From Nocardioides abyssi (GTDB taxonomy: Bacteria > Actinomycetota > Actinomycetes > Propionibacteriales > Nocardioidaceae), in assembly GCF_030412915.1 (NCBI RefSeq), contig NZ_JAUHJR010000001.1:372001-436000 (forward strand): a stretch of DNA of 64,000 nt, given 5' to 3'. Numbering within the stretch: position 1 is the first letter of the stretch; each line of letters opens with the position of its first letter. Shown one piece after another: positions 44,279 through 52,932 of this stretch. Position numbers and translations under genes: made by a program. The notes below the pieces were generated by a model. The model searched no databases. It saw only the letters and a program-made list of their open reading frames with translations, and had not been told where the DNA came from.

Positions 44279-46299
44279 TGAAGGACCGCACCCGGTTCCG
44301 CCGCTACGAGGGGGGCGACCCCCTCGCCCCGCCGGTCGACCTGGCCGAGGCGCTGGACGCCATCGGTGAGGACGTCATGGCCGGCTACTCCCCGGAGCGG
44401 GCGATGCAGGAGTTCCTGCGCCGCGGGGGCAAGGACCAGCGCGGGCTCGACGACCTCGCGCGCCGGGTGGCCGAGCGGCGCCGCGAGCTGCTGCAGCGGC
44501 ACAACCTCGACGGGACGCTCCAGGAGGTCAAGGAGCTGCTCGACCGGGCGGTGCTGGAGGAGCGCAAGCAGCTGGCCCGCGACGCGATGATGGACGACGC
44601 GGACCGCGCGTTCCGCGAGATGCAGCTGGAGAACCTCCCCACCAGCCCCGCGGCCGCGGTGAGCGAGCTGTCGTCGTACGACTGGCAGAGCCGGCAGGCC
44701 CGCGAGGACTACGAGAAGATCAAGGACCTGCTCGGGCGCGAGATGCTCGAGCAGCGCTTCGCCGGCATGAAGCAGGCGCTGGAGGGCGCCACCGACGAAG
44801 ACCGCGCCCGGGTCAACGAGATGCTGCAGGACCTCAACCAGCTGCTGGACGCGCACCGGCGGGGCGAGGACACCGAGGAGCAGTTCGAGCAGTTCATGGA
44901 CAAGCACGGGGACTTCTTCCCCGAGGGCCCGTCGAACGTCGACGAGCTCCTCGACTCCCTGGCCCAGCGCGCGGCCGCGGCGCAGCGGATGCGCAACTCG
45001 ATGACCCAGGAGCAGCGCGACGAGCTCGACGCCCTGGCCGCGCAGGCGTTCGGCAGCCCCGAGCTGATGGACTCCCTGTCCCAGCTCGACGGCAACCTCC
45101 AGGCGCTGCGCCCCGGCGAGGACTGGGGCGGCTCGGAGCGGATGGACGGCCAGGAGGGGCTCGGGCTCGGCGACGGCACCGGCGTCTTCCAGGACCTCGC
45201 CGACCTCGACCAGCTCTCCGACCAGCTCTCGCAGTCGTACGGCGGCGCGCGGATGGACGACCTCGACCTGGACGCGCTGTCGCGCCAGCTCGGTGACCAG
45301 GCGGCCGTCGACGCCCGCACGCTGCAGCAGCTGGAGAAGGCGCTGCGCGACTCCGGCACCCTCAAGCGCGACTCCTCGGGGCAGCTCAAGCTGACGCCGA
45401 AGGCGATGCGCCAGCTCGGCAAGGCGCTGCTGCGCGACGTGGCCCAGCGGCTCTCGGGCCGGCAGGGGCAGCGCGACATGGACAAGGCCGGTGCCGCCGG
45501 CGAACGTTCCGGGGCGACCCGTGAGTGGGCCTTCGGCGACACCGAGCCGTGGGACGTCACCCGCACCGTGCTCAACGGCGTGCTGCGCCGGGCCGGCGAC
45601 CCGTCGGGTCCGCTGGTGGAGATCGACGACGTCGAGGTGCAGGAGACCGAGGCGCGCACGCAGGCCGCCGTCGCGCTGCTCGTCGACACGTCGTTCTCGA
45701 TGGCGATGGACGGGCGCTGGGTGCCGATGAAGCGCACCGCGCTGGCGCTGCACACGCTCATCCGCTCGCGCTTCCGCGGCGACCACCTGCAGCTGATCGG
45801 CTTCGGCCGGCACGCGGAGGTGATGGAGATCGAGCAGCTCACCGCGCTCGACGCGATGTGGGACAAGGGCACCAACCTGCACCACGCGCTGCTGCTCGCC
45901 AACCGCCACTTCCGCAAGCACCCCAACGCCCAGCCGGTGCTGCTGATCGTCACCGACGGCGAGCCGACCTCCCACCTCGAGCCCGACGGGGAGGTGTGGT
46001 TCAGCTACCCACCGCACCCGCTGACGGTGGCGTACGCCGTCCGCGAGCTCGACAACGCCCGCCGGCTCGGCGCGCAGACGACGTTCTTCCGGCTCGGCGA
46101 GGACCCGGGGCTGGCCCGCTTCATCGACTCGATGGCCCGCCGGGTCGACGGTCGCGTGGTCGCGCCCGAGCTCGACGACCTCGGTGCGGCCGTCGTCGGC
46201 TCCTACCTCGGCTCGCGGCGCGGGTCCGGCGGCCCGGGCGGCGCCGGCGGTGGCGACCTCGGCGGGTGGTTCGGCAGCCGGGGTTTCTGGGTCGGCTGA
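44278..46299 (+). CDS. VWA-domain protein partner of the MoxR ATPase
   Basis: 673 residues. The long N-terminal part (1-400) is helical and charged, rich in Asp/Glu/Gln/Arg (KDQRGLDDLARRVAERRREL, DDLDLDALSRQLGDQAAVDA). The VWA domain begins at about 455 with MIDAS motif DTSFSMAM (about 469), the threonine in WDKGTNLHHALLLANRHF and IVTDGEPTSH. It ends with a Gly-rich tail (GGPGGAGGGDLGGWFGSRGF). Forms a complex with the preceding ATPase by analogy to ChlI/ChlD. No membrane segment. Confidence 0.9.
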   Translation: MKDRTRFRRYEGGDPLAPPVDLAEALDAIGEDVMAGYSPERAMQEFLRRGGKDQRGLDDLARRVAERRRELLQRHNLDGTLQEVKELLDRAVLEERKQLARDAMMDDADRAFREMQLENLPTSPAAAVSELSSYDWQSRQAREDYEKIKDLLGREMLEQRFAGMKQALEGATDEDRARVNEMLQDLNQLLDAHRRGEDTEEQFEQFMDKHGDFFPEGPSNVDELLDSLAQRAAAAQRMRNSMTQEQRDELDALAAQAFGSPELMDSLSQLDGNLQALRPGEDWGGSERMDGQEGLGLGDGTGVFQDLADLDQLSDQLSQSYGGARMDDLDLDALSRQLGDQAAVDARTLQQLEKALRDSGTLKRDSSGQLKLTPKAMRQLGKALLRDVAQRLSGRQGQRDMDKAGAAGERSGATREWAFGDTEPWDVTRTVLNGVLRRAGDPSGPLVEIDDVEVQETEARTQAAVALLVDTSFSMAMDGRWVPMKRTALALHTLIRSRFRGDHLQLIGFGRHAEVMEIEQLTALDAMWDKGTNLHHALLLANRHFRKHPNAQPVLLIVTDGEPTSHLEPDGEVWFSYPPHPLTVAYAVRELDNARRLGAQTTFFRLGEDPGLARFIDSMARRVDGRVVAPELDDLGAAVVGSYLGSRRGSGGPGGAGGGDLGGWFGSRGFWVG

Positions 46300-46317
46300 G
46301 CCCGGCGACCGAGGGAT

Positions 46318-46674
46318 TCATCGCGCGACCCTGACCCGCTCCCAGTTCGCGCACGGGCGTGTCGAGGTGGCCCCCACCCCGGCGCAGCGCGGCGCCTCGG
46401 GCGGCTGCTCGAGCTCGTCGGTGCGCAGGTCGCGCACGAGCAGGTGCCGGGCGAGGGTCCAGCGGTCGAGCGAGGTGCAGTCGCAGGCGGAGACCCGCTT
46501 CTCCAGACCGGTCGCGGTCGGCGACCTCAGCTCGCGGAACAGCTCCACCCACCGCAGCGTGTGGTCGCACCCCTCGGTCGCGACCTGGCGGGTGGTGAAG
46601 CAGATCAGGCACTCGGCACGCACGTCGCGATCCTGGCTCCGACCACCGACGGTGCGGGCACCCCGGCGGGACAT
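46318..46674 (-). CDS. DUF2695-like small protein
   Basis: 118 residues from the ATG at 46674, which lies inside repeat copy B. Possible zinc ligands: AECLICFTTRQVATEGCDHT, then SACDCTSLDRW; the CDHTLR and CDC elements resemble DUF2695. The tail APRCAGVGATSTRPCANWER carries two more cysteines. Function unknown. The first codons (MSRRG) come from the repeat, so the true start may be GTG near 46622 just before AECLICF. Confidence 0.65.
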   Translation of the reverse strand: MSRRGARTVGGRSQDRDVRAECLICFTTRQVATEGCDHTLRWVELFRELRSPTATGLEKRVSACDCTSLDRWTLARHLLVRDLRTDELEQPPEAPRCAGVGATSTRPCANWERVRVAR

Positions 46675-46755
46675 ACCGGGGGAGTCCTGCACATATCGGG
46701 GGAGATCTGCCCCGATATGTGCAGGGGTCACCGGTTAACCGGTGACTCCTGCAGC
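46667..46755. repeat. 89-bp double-palindrome element, copy B
   Basis: Offset +43,244 from copy A with four mismatches; the large palindrome has one broken pair here (G at 46702), and the 20-bp GTCACCGGTTAACCGGTGAC is intact (46727-46746). It supplies the stop and last codons (LQESPVNR) of the BtuF-like gene and the ATG of the DUF2695-like gene. Confidence 0.85.
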
Positions 46756-47609
46756 CCGCCGCCCCACCCGTGCAGGTACGCCGCCAGCTCCTCGACCCCG
46801 TCGACGAGCCGGGTCCCGGGGCGCGCCCAGGAGGCGTTGGCGTCGACGGCCAGCACCCGGGCCCCGGGCGGCACCAGCCCCTGCGCGAGGAGCGCGTCGG
46901 CCTGGGCCTGCGCGCCGTCGCGGTCGAAGCCGCAGGGCGCGACGACGTACACCTCGGGGTCCGCCGCGTGCACGGCCTCCCAGGTCACGCGGGTCGACGG
47001 GGCGCCGGCCGTGCCGAGGACGCACTCGCCGCCGGCGGCCTCGACCATCTCGGGGATCCAGTGCCCGGGGGCGTAGGGCGGGTCGGTCCACTCGAGCACG
47101 GCGACCCGCGGCCGGGGCCGGCCGGCGACGCGGGCGCGGACCGCGTCGAGGCGGGCGCGGGTGGACGCGACGAGCGCCTCGGCGGCCTCGGTGCGGTCGG
47201 TCGCGGCGCCGAGCCGCAGCACGGCGTCGTCGACCTCGGCCAGCGTGTGCGGGTCGAGGGTCAGCACGTCGGCGGTGCAGCCGAGGTGGGCCAGCGCGTC
47301 GTCGACCACGGAGACGTCGACGGCGCAGACCGCGCAGAGGTCCTGGGTGACGACCAGGTCGGCGTCGAGGCCGGCCAGCGCGCCGGCGTCGAGGCGGTAG
47401 AGGTCCTCGCCGGCGGCGACCGCGGCGGCGACGTATGCGTCGATCTCCGGCGGGGTGAGCCCCTCGGGCATCGCCGAGGTCGACACGATCGTGCGGCTGC
47501 GGGCCTCGGCGGGGTGGTCGCACTCGAAGGTCACCCCGACGACGTCGTGACCGGCGCCGATGGCGAAGAGGACCTCGGTGTGGGCCGGCAGGAGGGAGAC
47601 GATGCGCAC
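46728..47609 (-). CDS. Cobalamin-binding-type helical-backbone receptor (BtuF-like), no signal peptide
   Basis: 293 residues; GTG 7 nt after a minus-strand TAGTCT (47622-47617). TroA/BtuF superfamily: VRIVSLLPAHTEVLFAIGAG at the N terminus, GVTFECDHPAEARSRTIVST, LVVTQDLCAVCAVDVSVVDD and EWTDPPYAPGHWIPEMVEAA. It starts directly with the first beta strand and so lacks an export signal, as in a cytosolic subgroup found in many actinobacteria and cyanobacteria. No ABC transporter genes are adjacent. The C-terminal 8 residues derive from repeat copy B. Confidence 0.88.
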   Translation of the reverse strand: MRIVSLLPAHTEVLFAIGAGHDVVGVTFECDHPAEARSRTIVSTSAMPEGLTPPEIDAYVAAAVAAGEDLYRLDAGALAGLDADLVVTQDLCAVCAVDVSVVDDALAHLGCTADVLTLDPHTLAEVDDAVLRLGAATDRTEAAEALVASTRARLDAVRARVAGRPRPRVAVLEWTDPPYAPGHWIPEMVEAAGGECVLGTAGAPSTRVTWEAVHAADPEVYVVAPCGFDRDGAQAQADALLAQGLVPPGARVLAVDANASWARPGTRLVDGVEELAAYLHGWGGGLQESPVNR

Positions 47610-47717
47610 CTGCGCCAGACTAGGTCGGAGGTCGAGGTCACACCCGAATTGGGGCGTGACGGCTACCACAGGGTAACTTTCCGCCTCGAGGGTTCGAGGG
47701 AGAGGTACGGAGACGAC

Positions 47718-48620
47718 GTGCGTGTGATCGTGGGACGAGTTCTGCTGGGGCTGGGTGCCTTCCTGCTGGTGGCCGGGATCCTGGGCGTTGCCTGGGCACC
47801 CGGGGCGGTGAAGAAGACGCCGGTCGAGGTGGACCAGAAGACCGACCTGACCGGGACCGCGCAGCGGCTCAACACCTCCACCGGGGAGACCCGTGAGCTC
47901 GAGGTGAAGTACACGAGCATCACCAAGTCCGACACCGAGGCGTCGGACGACGACACCGTCTACTTCAAGCAGGCCACGTGCCTGGTCGAGGTCGACGGGG
48001 AGACGCCCGACTGCGTCGAGGACGACGACCCGCGGCTCCTCTCGGCCGGCGAGGAGACCTTCTCGACCGACCGCACGACGGCGCTGGCCGTCGACGGCTC
48101 GAAGCTGCCCGACGACGTCGACCCCTACGAGGGCCTCGTCAACAAGTGGCCCTTCGACGCCGAGGAGAAGGACTACGAGGTCTACGACAACGTCATCGAC
48201 GAGCCGGTGACCGCGTCCTTCGAGGGCACCGAGGAGATCAACGGCCTCGACGTCAACATCTACGTGACCGAGACCCAGGAAGCGCCGATCGACCTGGGCA
48301 GCGACATCGACGGCCTCTACTCCGACCGCAAGGAGTACGCCGTCGACCCGGTCACCGGCGCGATCATCCGCCAGGTCGTCGACCAGCAGCGCTACCTCGC
48401 CGACGGCACCCTCGTGCTGGACGTGCAGATGCAGTACACCGACGAGGAGGTCGACGACAACGTCATCGACGCCAAGGACAACATCGCCAGCGTCGAGCTG
48501 CTCACCAAGACGGTCCCGCTGGTCGGCTTCATCGGCGGTGCGCTGTGCCTGCTCGCCGGCGTCGCGCTGGTCCTGACCGGCCGCCGCACCCGGACGACCA
48601 AGGCCGCCCACAGCAGCTGA
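47718..48620 (+). CDS. DUF3068 (PorA-family) membrane protein
   Basis: 300 residues; GTG start. N-terminal membrane helix (RVLLGLGAFLLVAGILGVAW), a long acidic extracytoplasmic part (residues 35-265) with two cysteines in CLVEVDGETPDC, then a second membrane helix (VPLVGFIGGALCLLAGVALV) and a short basic cytoplasmic tail. This two-anchor layout and the segments NKWPFDAEEKDYEVYD and RYLADGTLVLDVQMQYTDEE fit DUF3068. Possibly a cell-envelope protein; the 'porin' name comes from the family, with no direct evidence here. Confidence 0.88.
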   Translation: MRVIVGRVLLGLGAFLLVAGILGVAWAPGAVKKTPVEVDQKTDLTGTAQRLNTSTGETRELEVKYTSITKSDTEASDDDTVYFKQATCLVEVDGETPDCVEDDDPRLLSAGEETFSTDRTTALAVDGSKLPDDVDPYEGLVNKWPFDAEEKDYEVYDNVIDEPVTASFEGTEEINGLDVNIYVTETQEAPIDLGSDIDGLYSDRKEYAVDPVTGAIIRQVVDQQRYLADGTLVLDVQMQYTDEEVDDNVIDAKDNIASVELLTKTVPLVGFIGGALCLLAGVALVLTGRRTRTTKAAHSS

Positions 48621-48645
48621 CCGGTCGACGGCTAGCGTCCTCCCG

Positions 48646-49428
48646 GTGGAGGACCCGACGCTGACCGTGCTGGCCCTCCTGGGGCTGGCCGCACTGACCG
48701 CCGGGTTCGTCGACGCCGTCGTGGGCGGCGGCGGGCTCATCCAGCTGCCTGCGCTGCTGGTGGGCCTGCCGGCCGCCTCGCCGGTCGAGATCCTGGCGAC
48801 CAACAAGCTGGCGTCGATCTGCGGCACGACGGTCAGCTCGGCGACCTACTACCGCCGCGTCCGCCCCGATCCGCGCACCTTCCTGCCGCTCATGGGGCTG
48901 GCGCTGCTCGGCTCGTTCGGCGGCGCGTTCGTCGCCTCGCAGGTGCCGCGCGAGGCCTTCGAGCCGATCGTGCTGGTGGTGCTGGTCGCGGTCGGCGCCT
49001 ACGTCCTGCTGAAGCCGTCGCTCGGCGACGCCACCGCCCTGCGCTACAGCGGCGGCCGTCACCTCGGCCTGGCGATGCTCGTCGGGGTCGCGATCGGCTT
49101 CTACGACGGCGCGCTCGGCCCCGGCACCGGCAGCTTCTTCGTCTTCGCCCTGGTCGGGTTGCTCGGCTACGGCTTCCTCGAGGCCTCCGCCAAGGCCCGG
49201 ATGGCCAACTGGGCCACCAACCTCGGCGCGCTGCTGCTGTTCGTCCCGCAGGGGGCGGTGCTGTGGAAGACCGGCCTGGTCATGGGCGCCTGCAACCTGC
49301 TCGGGGGGTACGTCGGCGCCCGCACCGCCGTGGCCCGCGGCTCGGGCTTCGTCCGGGTCTTCTTCGTGCTGGTCGTGGCGGCCTTCGTCGTCCGCATCGG
49401 CGGCGAGGTCCTCGGGCTGTGGTCCTGA
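48646..49428 (+). CDS. TSUP-family (TauE/SafE) transporter
   Basis: 260 residues; GTG 7 nt after TAGCGT (48633-48638). About eight membrane helices. The two TSUP repeats are visible: GFVDAVVGGGGLIQLPALLV (residues 20-39) and GFYDGALGPGTGSFFVFALV (about 148-167), with LATNKLAS and MANWATNLGALLLF following each. Likely exports sulfite or organosulfonates or related small anions. Neighbours give no specific hint, though sulfur genes are frequent in the window. Confidence 0.92.
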   Translation: MEDPTLTVLALLGLAALTAGFVDAVVGGGGLIQLPALLVGLPAASPVEILATNKLASICGTTVSSATYYRRVRPDPRTFLPLMGLALLGSFGGAFVASQVPREAFEPIVLVVLVAVGAYVLLKPSLGDATALRYSGGRHLGLAMLVGVAIGFYDGALGPGTGSFFVFALVGLLGYGFLEASAKARMANWATNLGALLLFVPQGAVLWKTGLVMGACNLLGGYVGARTAVARGSGFVRVFFVLVVAAFVVRIGGEVLGLWS

Positions 49429-49435
49429 GCCGGTC

Positions 49436-50065
49436 ATGACCCGCTACCTCACCCTCGCCCGCGACGCCGAGGCGGAGATCGAGGTCAAGCGGTCCCGCTT
49501 CCTGTGCACGCTGCGCCGCGTCGAGGACGAGGCGGCCGCCCGCGCGGTCGTCGAGCGGCTGCGCAAGGAGCACTGGGACGCCCGCCACCACTGCAGCGCG
49601 TTCGTGCTCGGCCCGCCGCCGGTGCCGGTGGAGCGCTCCAGCGACGACGGCGAGCCCGCCGGCACCGCGGGCGCGCCCATGCTCGAGGTGCTCCGCGGGC
49701 ACGGCCTCTCCGACGTGGTGGCGGTGGTGACCCGCTGGTTCGGTGGCACGCTGCTCGGCGCCGGCGGGCTGGTCCGGGCCTACGGCGACGCCGTGCGCGC
49801 CGCGCTCGAGGAGGCCGGCACGCTGCCCCGCGAGCTGCGGCGCGAGCTGGTCGTCGAGGTCGGCCACGCCGAGGCCGGCCGGGTGGAGACCGAGCTGCGC
49901 TCGCGCGGCGTGGTGGTGCTCGACGCGGCGTACGGCTCCGGGGTCGAGCTGCGGCTGGGCGTGGCGCCGGCGGAGGAGGAGCGGCTGCACGCGGTGCTCG
50001 CCGAGCTGACCCACGGCGCGGCCGAGCCGCGCAGCGCGGGTGAGCGCTGGGTCGACGCTCCGTAG
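49436..50065 (+). CDS. YigZ/IMPACT-family protein
   Basis: 209 residues. ATG 7 nt after the transporter stop. N-terminal UPF0029/IMPACT domain: EIEVKRSRFLCTLRRVEDEA, HHCSAFVLG, SSDDGEPAGTAGAPMLEVLR and VVAVVTRWFGGTLLGAGGLV, all family signatures. The C-terminal DUF1949 ferredoxin-like domain follows from about residue 135. Bacterial function uncertain. Same strand as the transporter; probably co-transcribed. Confidence 0.93.
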   Translation: MTRYLTLARDAEAEIEVKRSRFLCTLRRVEDEAAARAVVERLRKEHWDARHHCSAFVLGPPPVPVERSSDDGEPAGTAGAPMLEVLRGHGLSDVVAVVTRWFGGTLLGAGGLVRAYGDAVRAALEEAGTLPRELRRELVVEVGHAEAGRVETELRSRGVVVLDAAYGSGVELRLGVAPAEEERLHAVLAELTHGAAEPRSAGERWVDAP

Positions 50066-50075
50066 GCTCTGGGGG

Positions 50076-50810
50076 ATGAACCCGTCCTGGCTGACCGCGT
50101 TCCTCGACCTCGCCCCCGACGACCTCGAGCCGGCCGTGGCCCACTGGGCCGCCGTGACCGGCTACGGCGTCTCGACCACCCGCGGCGACGACGGCGAGTT
50201 CGCCTCGCTGCTGCCCGCTGACGGCGACCCGCACCTGAAGGTGCAGCGGCTCGGGGAGGGCCCCTCGCGGCTCCACCTCGACCTGCACGTCCCCGAGGTC
50301 GCCCCGGCCGTCGAGCGCGCGGTGGCCCTCGGCGCGACGCTCCTGGCCGACGGGGAGTACGCCGTCCTCGAGTCGCCCGGCGGGTTCCCCTTCTGCTTCG
50401 TGACGCACCGGGCCGCCGTCCGCCCGGCCGCGGTCGACTGGGGCGGGCACACCTCGCTCGTCGACCAGGTCTGCCTCGACGTGCCGCCGCGGCTGCTCGA
50501 CCGGGAGCTGGCCTTCTGGACGGAGGTGACCGGCTGGACGGCGCGGCCGGCGGGGCGGGAGTTCCACCGCCTGACCCGGCCCCCGCAGGGCCCGCTGCAG
50601 CTGCTCGTCCAGCGCCTCGACGACGACCAGCCGCGGGTCACCGCCCACCTCGACCTCTCCACCGACGACCGGCCCGCCGAGACCGCCCGCCACGAGGCGC
50701 TCGGCGCCACGGTGACCGGTGTCTTCGACGAGTGGACGGCCATGCGCCCGCCCGCGGGGCCGCCGTACTGCATCACCGACCGCGTGCCGGACACCGTCGA
50801 CCCCGGGTGA
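50076..50810 (+). CDS. VOC-family protein with two glyoxalase-like modules
   Basis: 244 residues; ATG 7 nt after TAGGCT (50063-50068). Two VOC repeats: residues 7-115 (AFLDLAPDDLEPAVAHWAAV, HLDLHVPEVAPAVERAVALG) and 125-240 (VCLDVPPRLLDRELAFWTEV, AHLDLSTDDRPAETARHEAL). Candidate metal residues (His in HLDLHV and AHLDLS, Glu in VLESPGG) are present. Substrate unknown; relatives include glyoxalase/bleomycin-resistance-type proteins. Confidence 0.88.
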   Translation: MNPSWLTAFLDLAPDDLEPAVAHWAAVTGYGVSTTRGDDGEFASLLPADGDPHLKVQRLGEGPSRLHLDLHVPEVAPAVERAVALGATLLADGEYAVLESPGGFPFCFVTHRAAVRPAAVDWGGHTSLVDQVCLDVPPRLLDRELAFWTEVTGWTARPAGREFHRLTRPPQGPLQLLVQRLDDDQPRVTAHLDLSTDDRPAETARHEALGATVTGVFDEWTAMRPPAGPPYCITDRVPDTVDPG

Positions 50811-50829
50811 CGGCCGGCCGGTGCGGGCG

Positions 50830-52161
50830 TCAGCCGGCGAAGCCCGGTAGGTGCTCCTCGAGGATGCCTCGGAACGGCGCCTCCGCCTCGAGCTGGCTGA
50901 GCATGCCGACGCCGCCGAGCCAGGTGCGGTGGATGAGGAGGTACGACGGCGGGAGGTTGAGCTTCATCGCCAGCGTGTAGGTCTCCGAGCGGGGGTCGTT
51001 GATCCGCTGGAACTGCTCGCGCATCCACTCCCGCGAGAAGCGGAACCGCTCGACCTGGGTGGGCTCGACGAACGGCGCGAGGTACTCCAGCACCTGGTCG
51101 GGGTCGACGGTGATGCCCGGCCGCAGGAACCCCTCGGCCCGCAGCCCGTCGACCAGGCCGGCCGTGTCGCGCTGCGCCGCCAGCCGGATGAGCCGGCCCA
51201 TCGCGTCGGGCAGCCCGGCGGTGGGCAGCCGGGCGACGGCGCCGTAGTCGAGGACGCCCATCCGGGCGGGTCCGCCGTCGGGGTCGCGCACGACGCGGAA
51301 GTTCCCCGGGTGCGGGTCGGCGTGGAGCATGCCGGTCCGCTCGGGCCCGGCGAAGAGGAAGCGGGCGAAGAGCTCGCCGAACCGGTCGCGGTCCTCCTGG
51401 GTGCCGTCGGCGATGACCGCCGCCAGCGACGACTCGCTGTCGAGCCACTCGGTGACCAGCACGGTGCCGCCCACGGCGACCACCCCGGGGACGACGATGT
51501 CGGGGTCGCCGGCGAACGCGTCGGCGTACTGCTGCTGCGCCTCGGCCTCGAGGCGGTAGTCGAGCTCGTCGGCGGCGCGGGCCTGGAGCTCGGCCACGAG
51601 CGGCTTGACGTCGATGCCGGGCACGAGCGACCCGACGGTGCGCGCCAGCCGGGCGAGCTGGCGCAGGTCGGAGCGGAGCGCCTCCCCGGCGCCGGGGTAC
51701 TGCACCTTGACCGCCACGTCGCGGCCGTCGACCCAGCGGCCGCGGTGCACCTGCCCGATCGACGCGGCGGCCGTCGGGCCGCCGTCGAGCCAGACCAGCC
51801 GCTCGCGCCAGTCGGCCCCGAGGTCGCGGGCGAGGATCTCGCGGACCGTCGAGGTCGGCATCGGCGGCGCGGAGTCCTGCAGCAGGGTCAGCTGCTCGCG
51901 GTAGGGGCCGGCCAGCTCGTCGGGCAGCGCGGCCTCGAGCACCGAGAGCGCCTGGCCGAACTTCATCGCGCCGCCCTTGAGCTCCCCGAGCGTGCGGAAG
52001 AGCTGCTCGGCGGTGCGCTGCTGGATCTCGGTCATCACCGTCTCGGCGGGCCGCCCACCCAGCCGCTTGCCCAGCCCGATCGCGTTGCGACCCGCGAAAC
52101 CCAGGGGCAGGGCGGCCAGCCGGGCGGTGCGGGCGACCGCCTTGCGCGGGAGCTCCGTCAT
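50830..52161 (-). CDS. ABC1/AarF-family atypical kinase
   Basis: 443 residues from the ATG at 52161. ABC1 marks in order: KxGQ motif GGAMKFGQALSVLEAALPDE (about 85-104), the Ala-rich loop AAASIGQVHRG, Lys in VAVKVQYPG, catalytic loop GMLHADPHPGNF, and DYGAVARLP (DFG equivalent). Known family roles: ubiquinone synthesis in proteobacteria, lipid-linked functions in others; in actinobacteria unknown. The upstream open frame beyond 52161 runs into a hairpin and is rejected. Confidence 0.93.
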   Translation of the reverse strand: MTELPRKAVARTARLAALPLGFAGRNAIGLGKRLGGRPAETVMTEIQQRTAEQLFRTLGELKGGAMKFGQALSVLEAALPDELAGPYREQLTLLQDSAPPMPTSTVREILARDLGADWRERLVWLDGGPTAAASIGQVHRGRWVDGRDVAVKVQYPGAGEALRSDLRQLARLARTVGSLVPGIDVKPLVAELQARAADELDYRLEAEAQQQYADAFAGDPDIVVPGVVAVGGTVLVTEWLDSESSLAAVIADGTQEDRDRFGELFARFLFAGPERTGMLHADPHPGNFRVVRDPDGGPARMGVLDYGAVARLPTAGLPDAMGRLIRLAAQRDTAGLVDGLRAEGFLRPGITVDPDQVLEYLAPFVEPTQVERFRFSREWMREQFQRINDPRSETYTLAMKLNLPPSYLLIHRTWLGGVGMLSQLEAEAPFRGILEEHLPGFAG

Positions 52162-52242
52162 GCCTCCATCATGCCGCCGGGGTGGGCACGGCCAGGGTCG
52201 CCAGCCCGGCCACGTGCCCCCACCTCCGGCCCCGGTGCCGGG

Positions 52243-52303
52243 GTAGTCCGTGACGTTCCGCAGGTCGATCGTCGCGATCCGCCTGCAGAACGTCACGGAC
52301 TAC
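52243..52303. terminator. 28-bp hairpin between GNAT and ABC1 kinase genes
   Basis: Arms at 52243-52270 (GTAGTCCGTGACGTTCCGCA and on) and 52276-52303 pair at 25 of 28 positions with a 5-nt loop. Lies 30 nt past the GNAT stop on the minus strand. No T tract; likely terminator for the GNAT gene. Confidence 0.65.
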
Positions 52304-52332
52304 GCCGCGAGCTCCGGCCGGCCTGTGGAGAA

Positions 52333-52887
52333 CTACGCAGGCCGCAGGATGCTCCACACCGCGACGTCGTGCCGCTCGGTGCCGACCTGGGAGGCGTTGC
52401 GGAGCGTGCCCTCGTGCAGCATGCCGAGCCGCTCGTTGAGCACGCGCGTCCGCGGGTTGTGCGCGGACGTGCGTGCCTCGACGCGGGCGACGAGGTGGTC
52501 GTCGAAGAGGTGCTCGACCATCCGGCGCATCGCCCGCAGGACCAGTCCGCGGCCCTGGTGGGCGGCGTCGATCCAGCAGCCGATCTCCGCGGTGTTGTCC
52601 CAGCGGTCGATCCGCGCGCCCACCGAGCCGACCAGCTCGCCGTCACACTCGATCACCATCGGCACTGCCCGCCCGTCGACCCAGTCGAGCAGCTGCTGAC
52701 GGGTGTAGGCCTGCTGCGAGCGCAGGGTCTGCTCGGCGTGCGCCCAGTGCTCGAACTCGCGCAGCCGGTCGAGGTTCGCCTCGGTCAGCCGGTGCATCGC
52801 CGGCGCCGTCCACATCTCGCGCAGCACGAGGGCGGCGTCGGGGTCGCCGGGGCGGCCGGGGAGCGGGATCGACAGCGGAGTCGGCAC
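52333..52887 (-). CDS. GNAT acetyltransferase (RimJ/RimL type)
   Basis: 184 residues; GTG 6 nt after a minus-strand TAGCCT (52899-52894). RimJ/L-like features: LVLREMWTAPAMHRLTEANL at the start, GSVGARIDRWDNTAEIGCWI, motif A DAAHQGRGLVLRAMRRMVEH, and ARTSAHNPRTRVLNERLGML with the Asn/Leu pattern of protein N-terminal acetyltransferases, EGTLRNASQVG. Substrate could be a ribosomal protein or an antibiotic; not decidable. Confidence 0.9.
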   Translation of the reverse strand: MPTPLSIPLPGRPGDPDAALVLREMWTAPAMHRLTEANLDRLREFEHWAHAEQTLRSQQAYTRQQLLDWVDGRAVPMVIECDGELVGSVGARIDRWDNTAEIGCWIDAAHQGRGLVLRAMRRMVEHLFDDHLVARVEARTSAHNPRTRVLNERLGMLHEGTLRNASQVGTERHDVAVWSILRPA

Positions 52888-52932
52888 GGGCCGAGGCTAG
52901 TGCCGCGCCCCACGCCGCGTCTGGCGCAGCGC

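Noticed and set aside
46770..47717. Long plus-strand frame upstream of the DUF3068 gene
   Set aside because: It is the antisense of the BtuF-like gene. The DUF3068 signal segment starts only at 47718.
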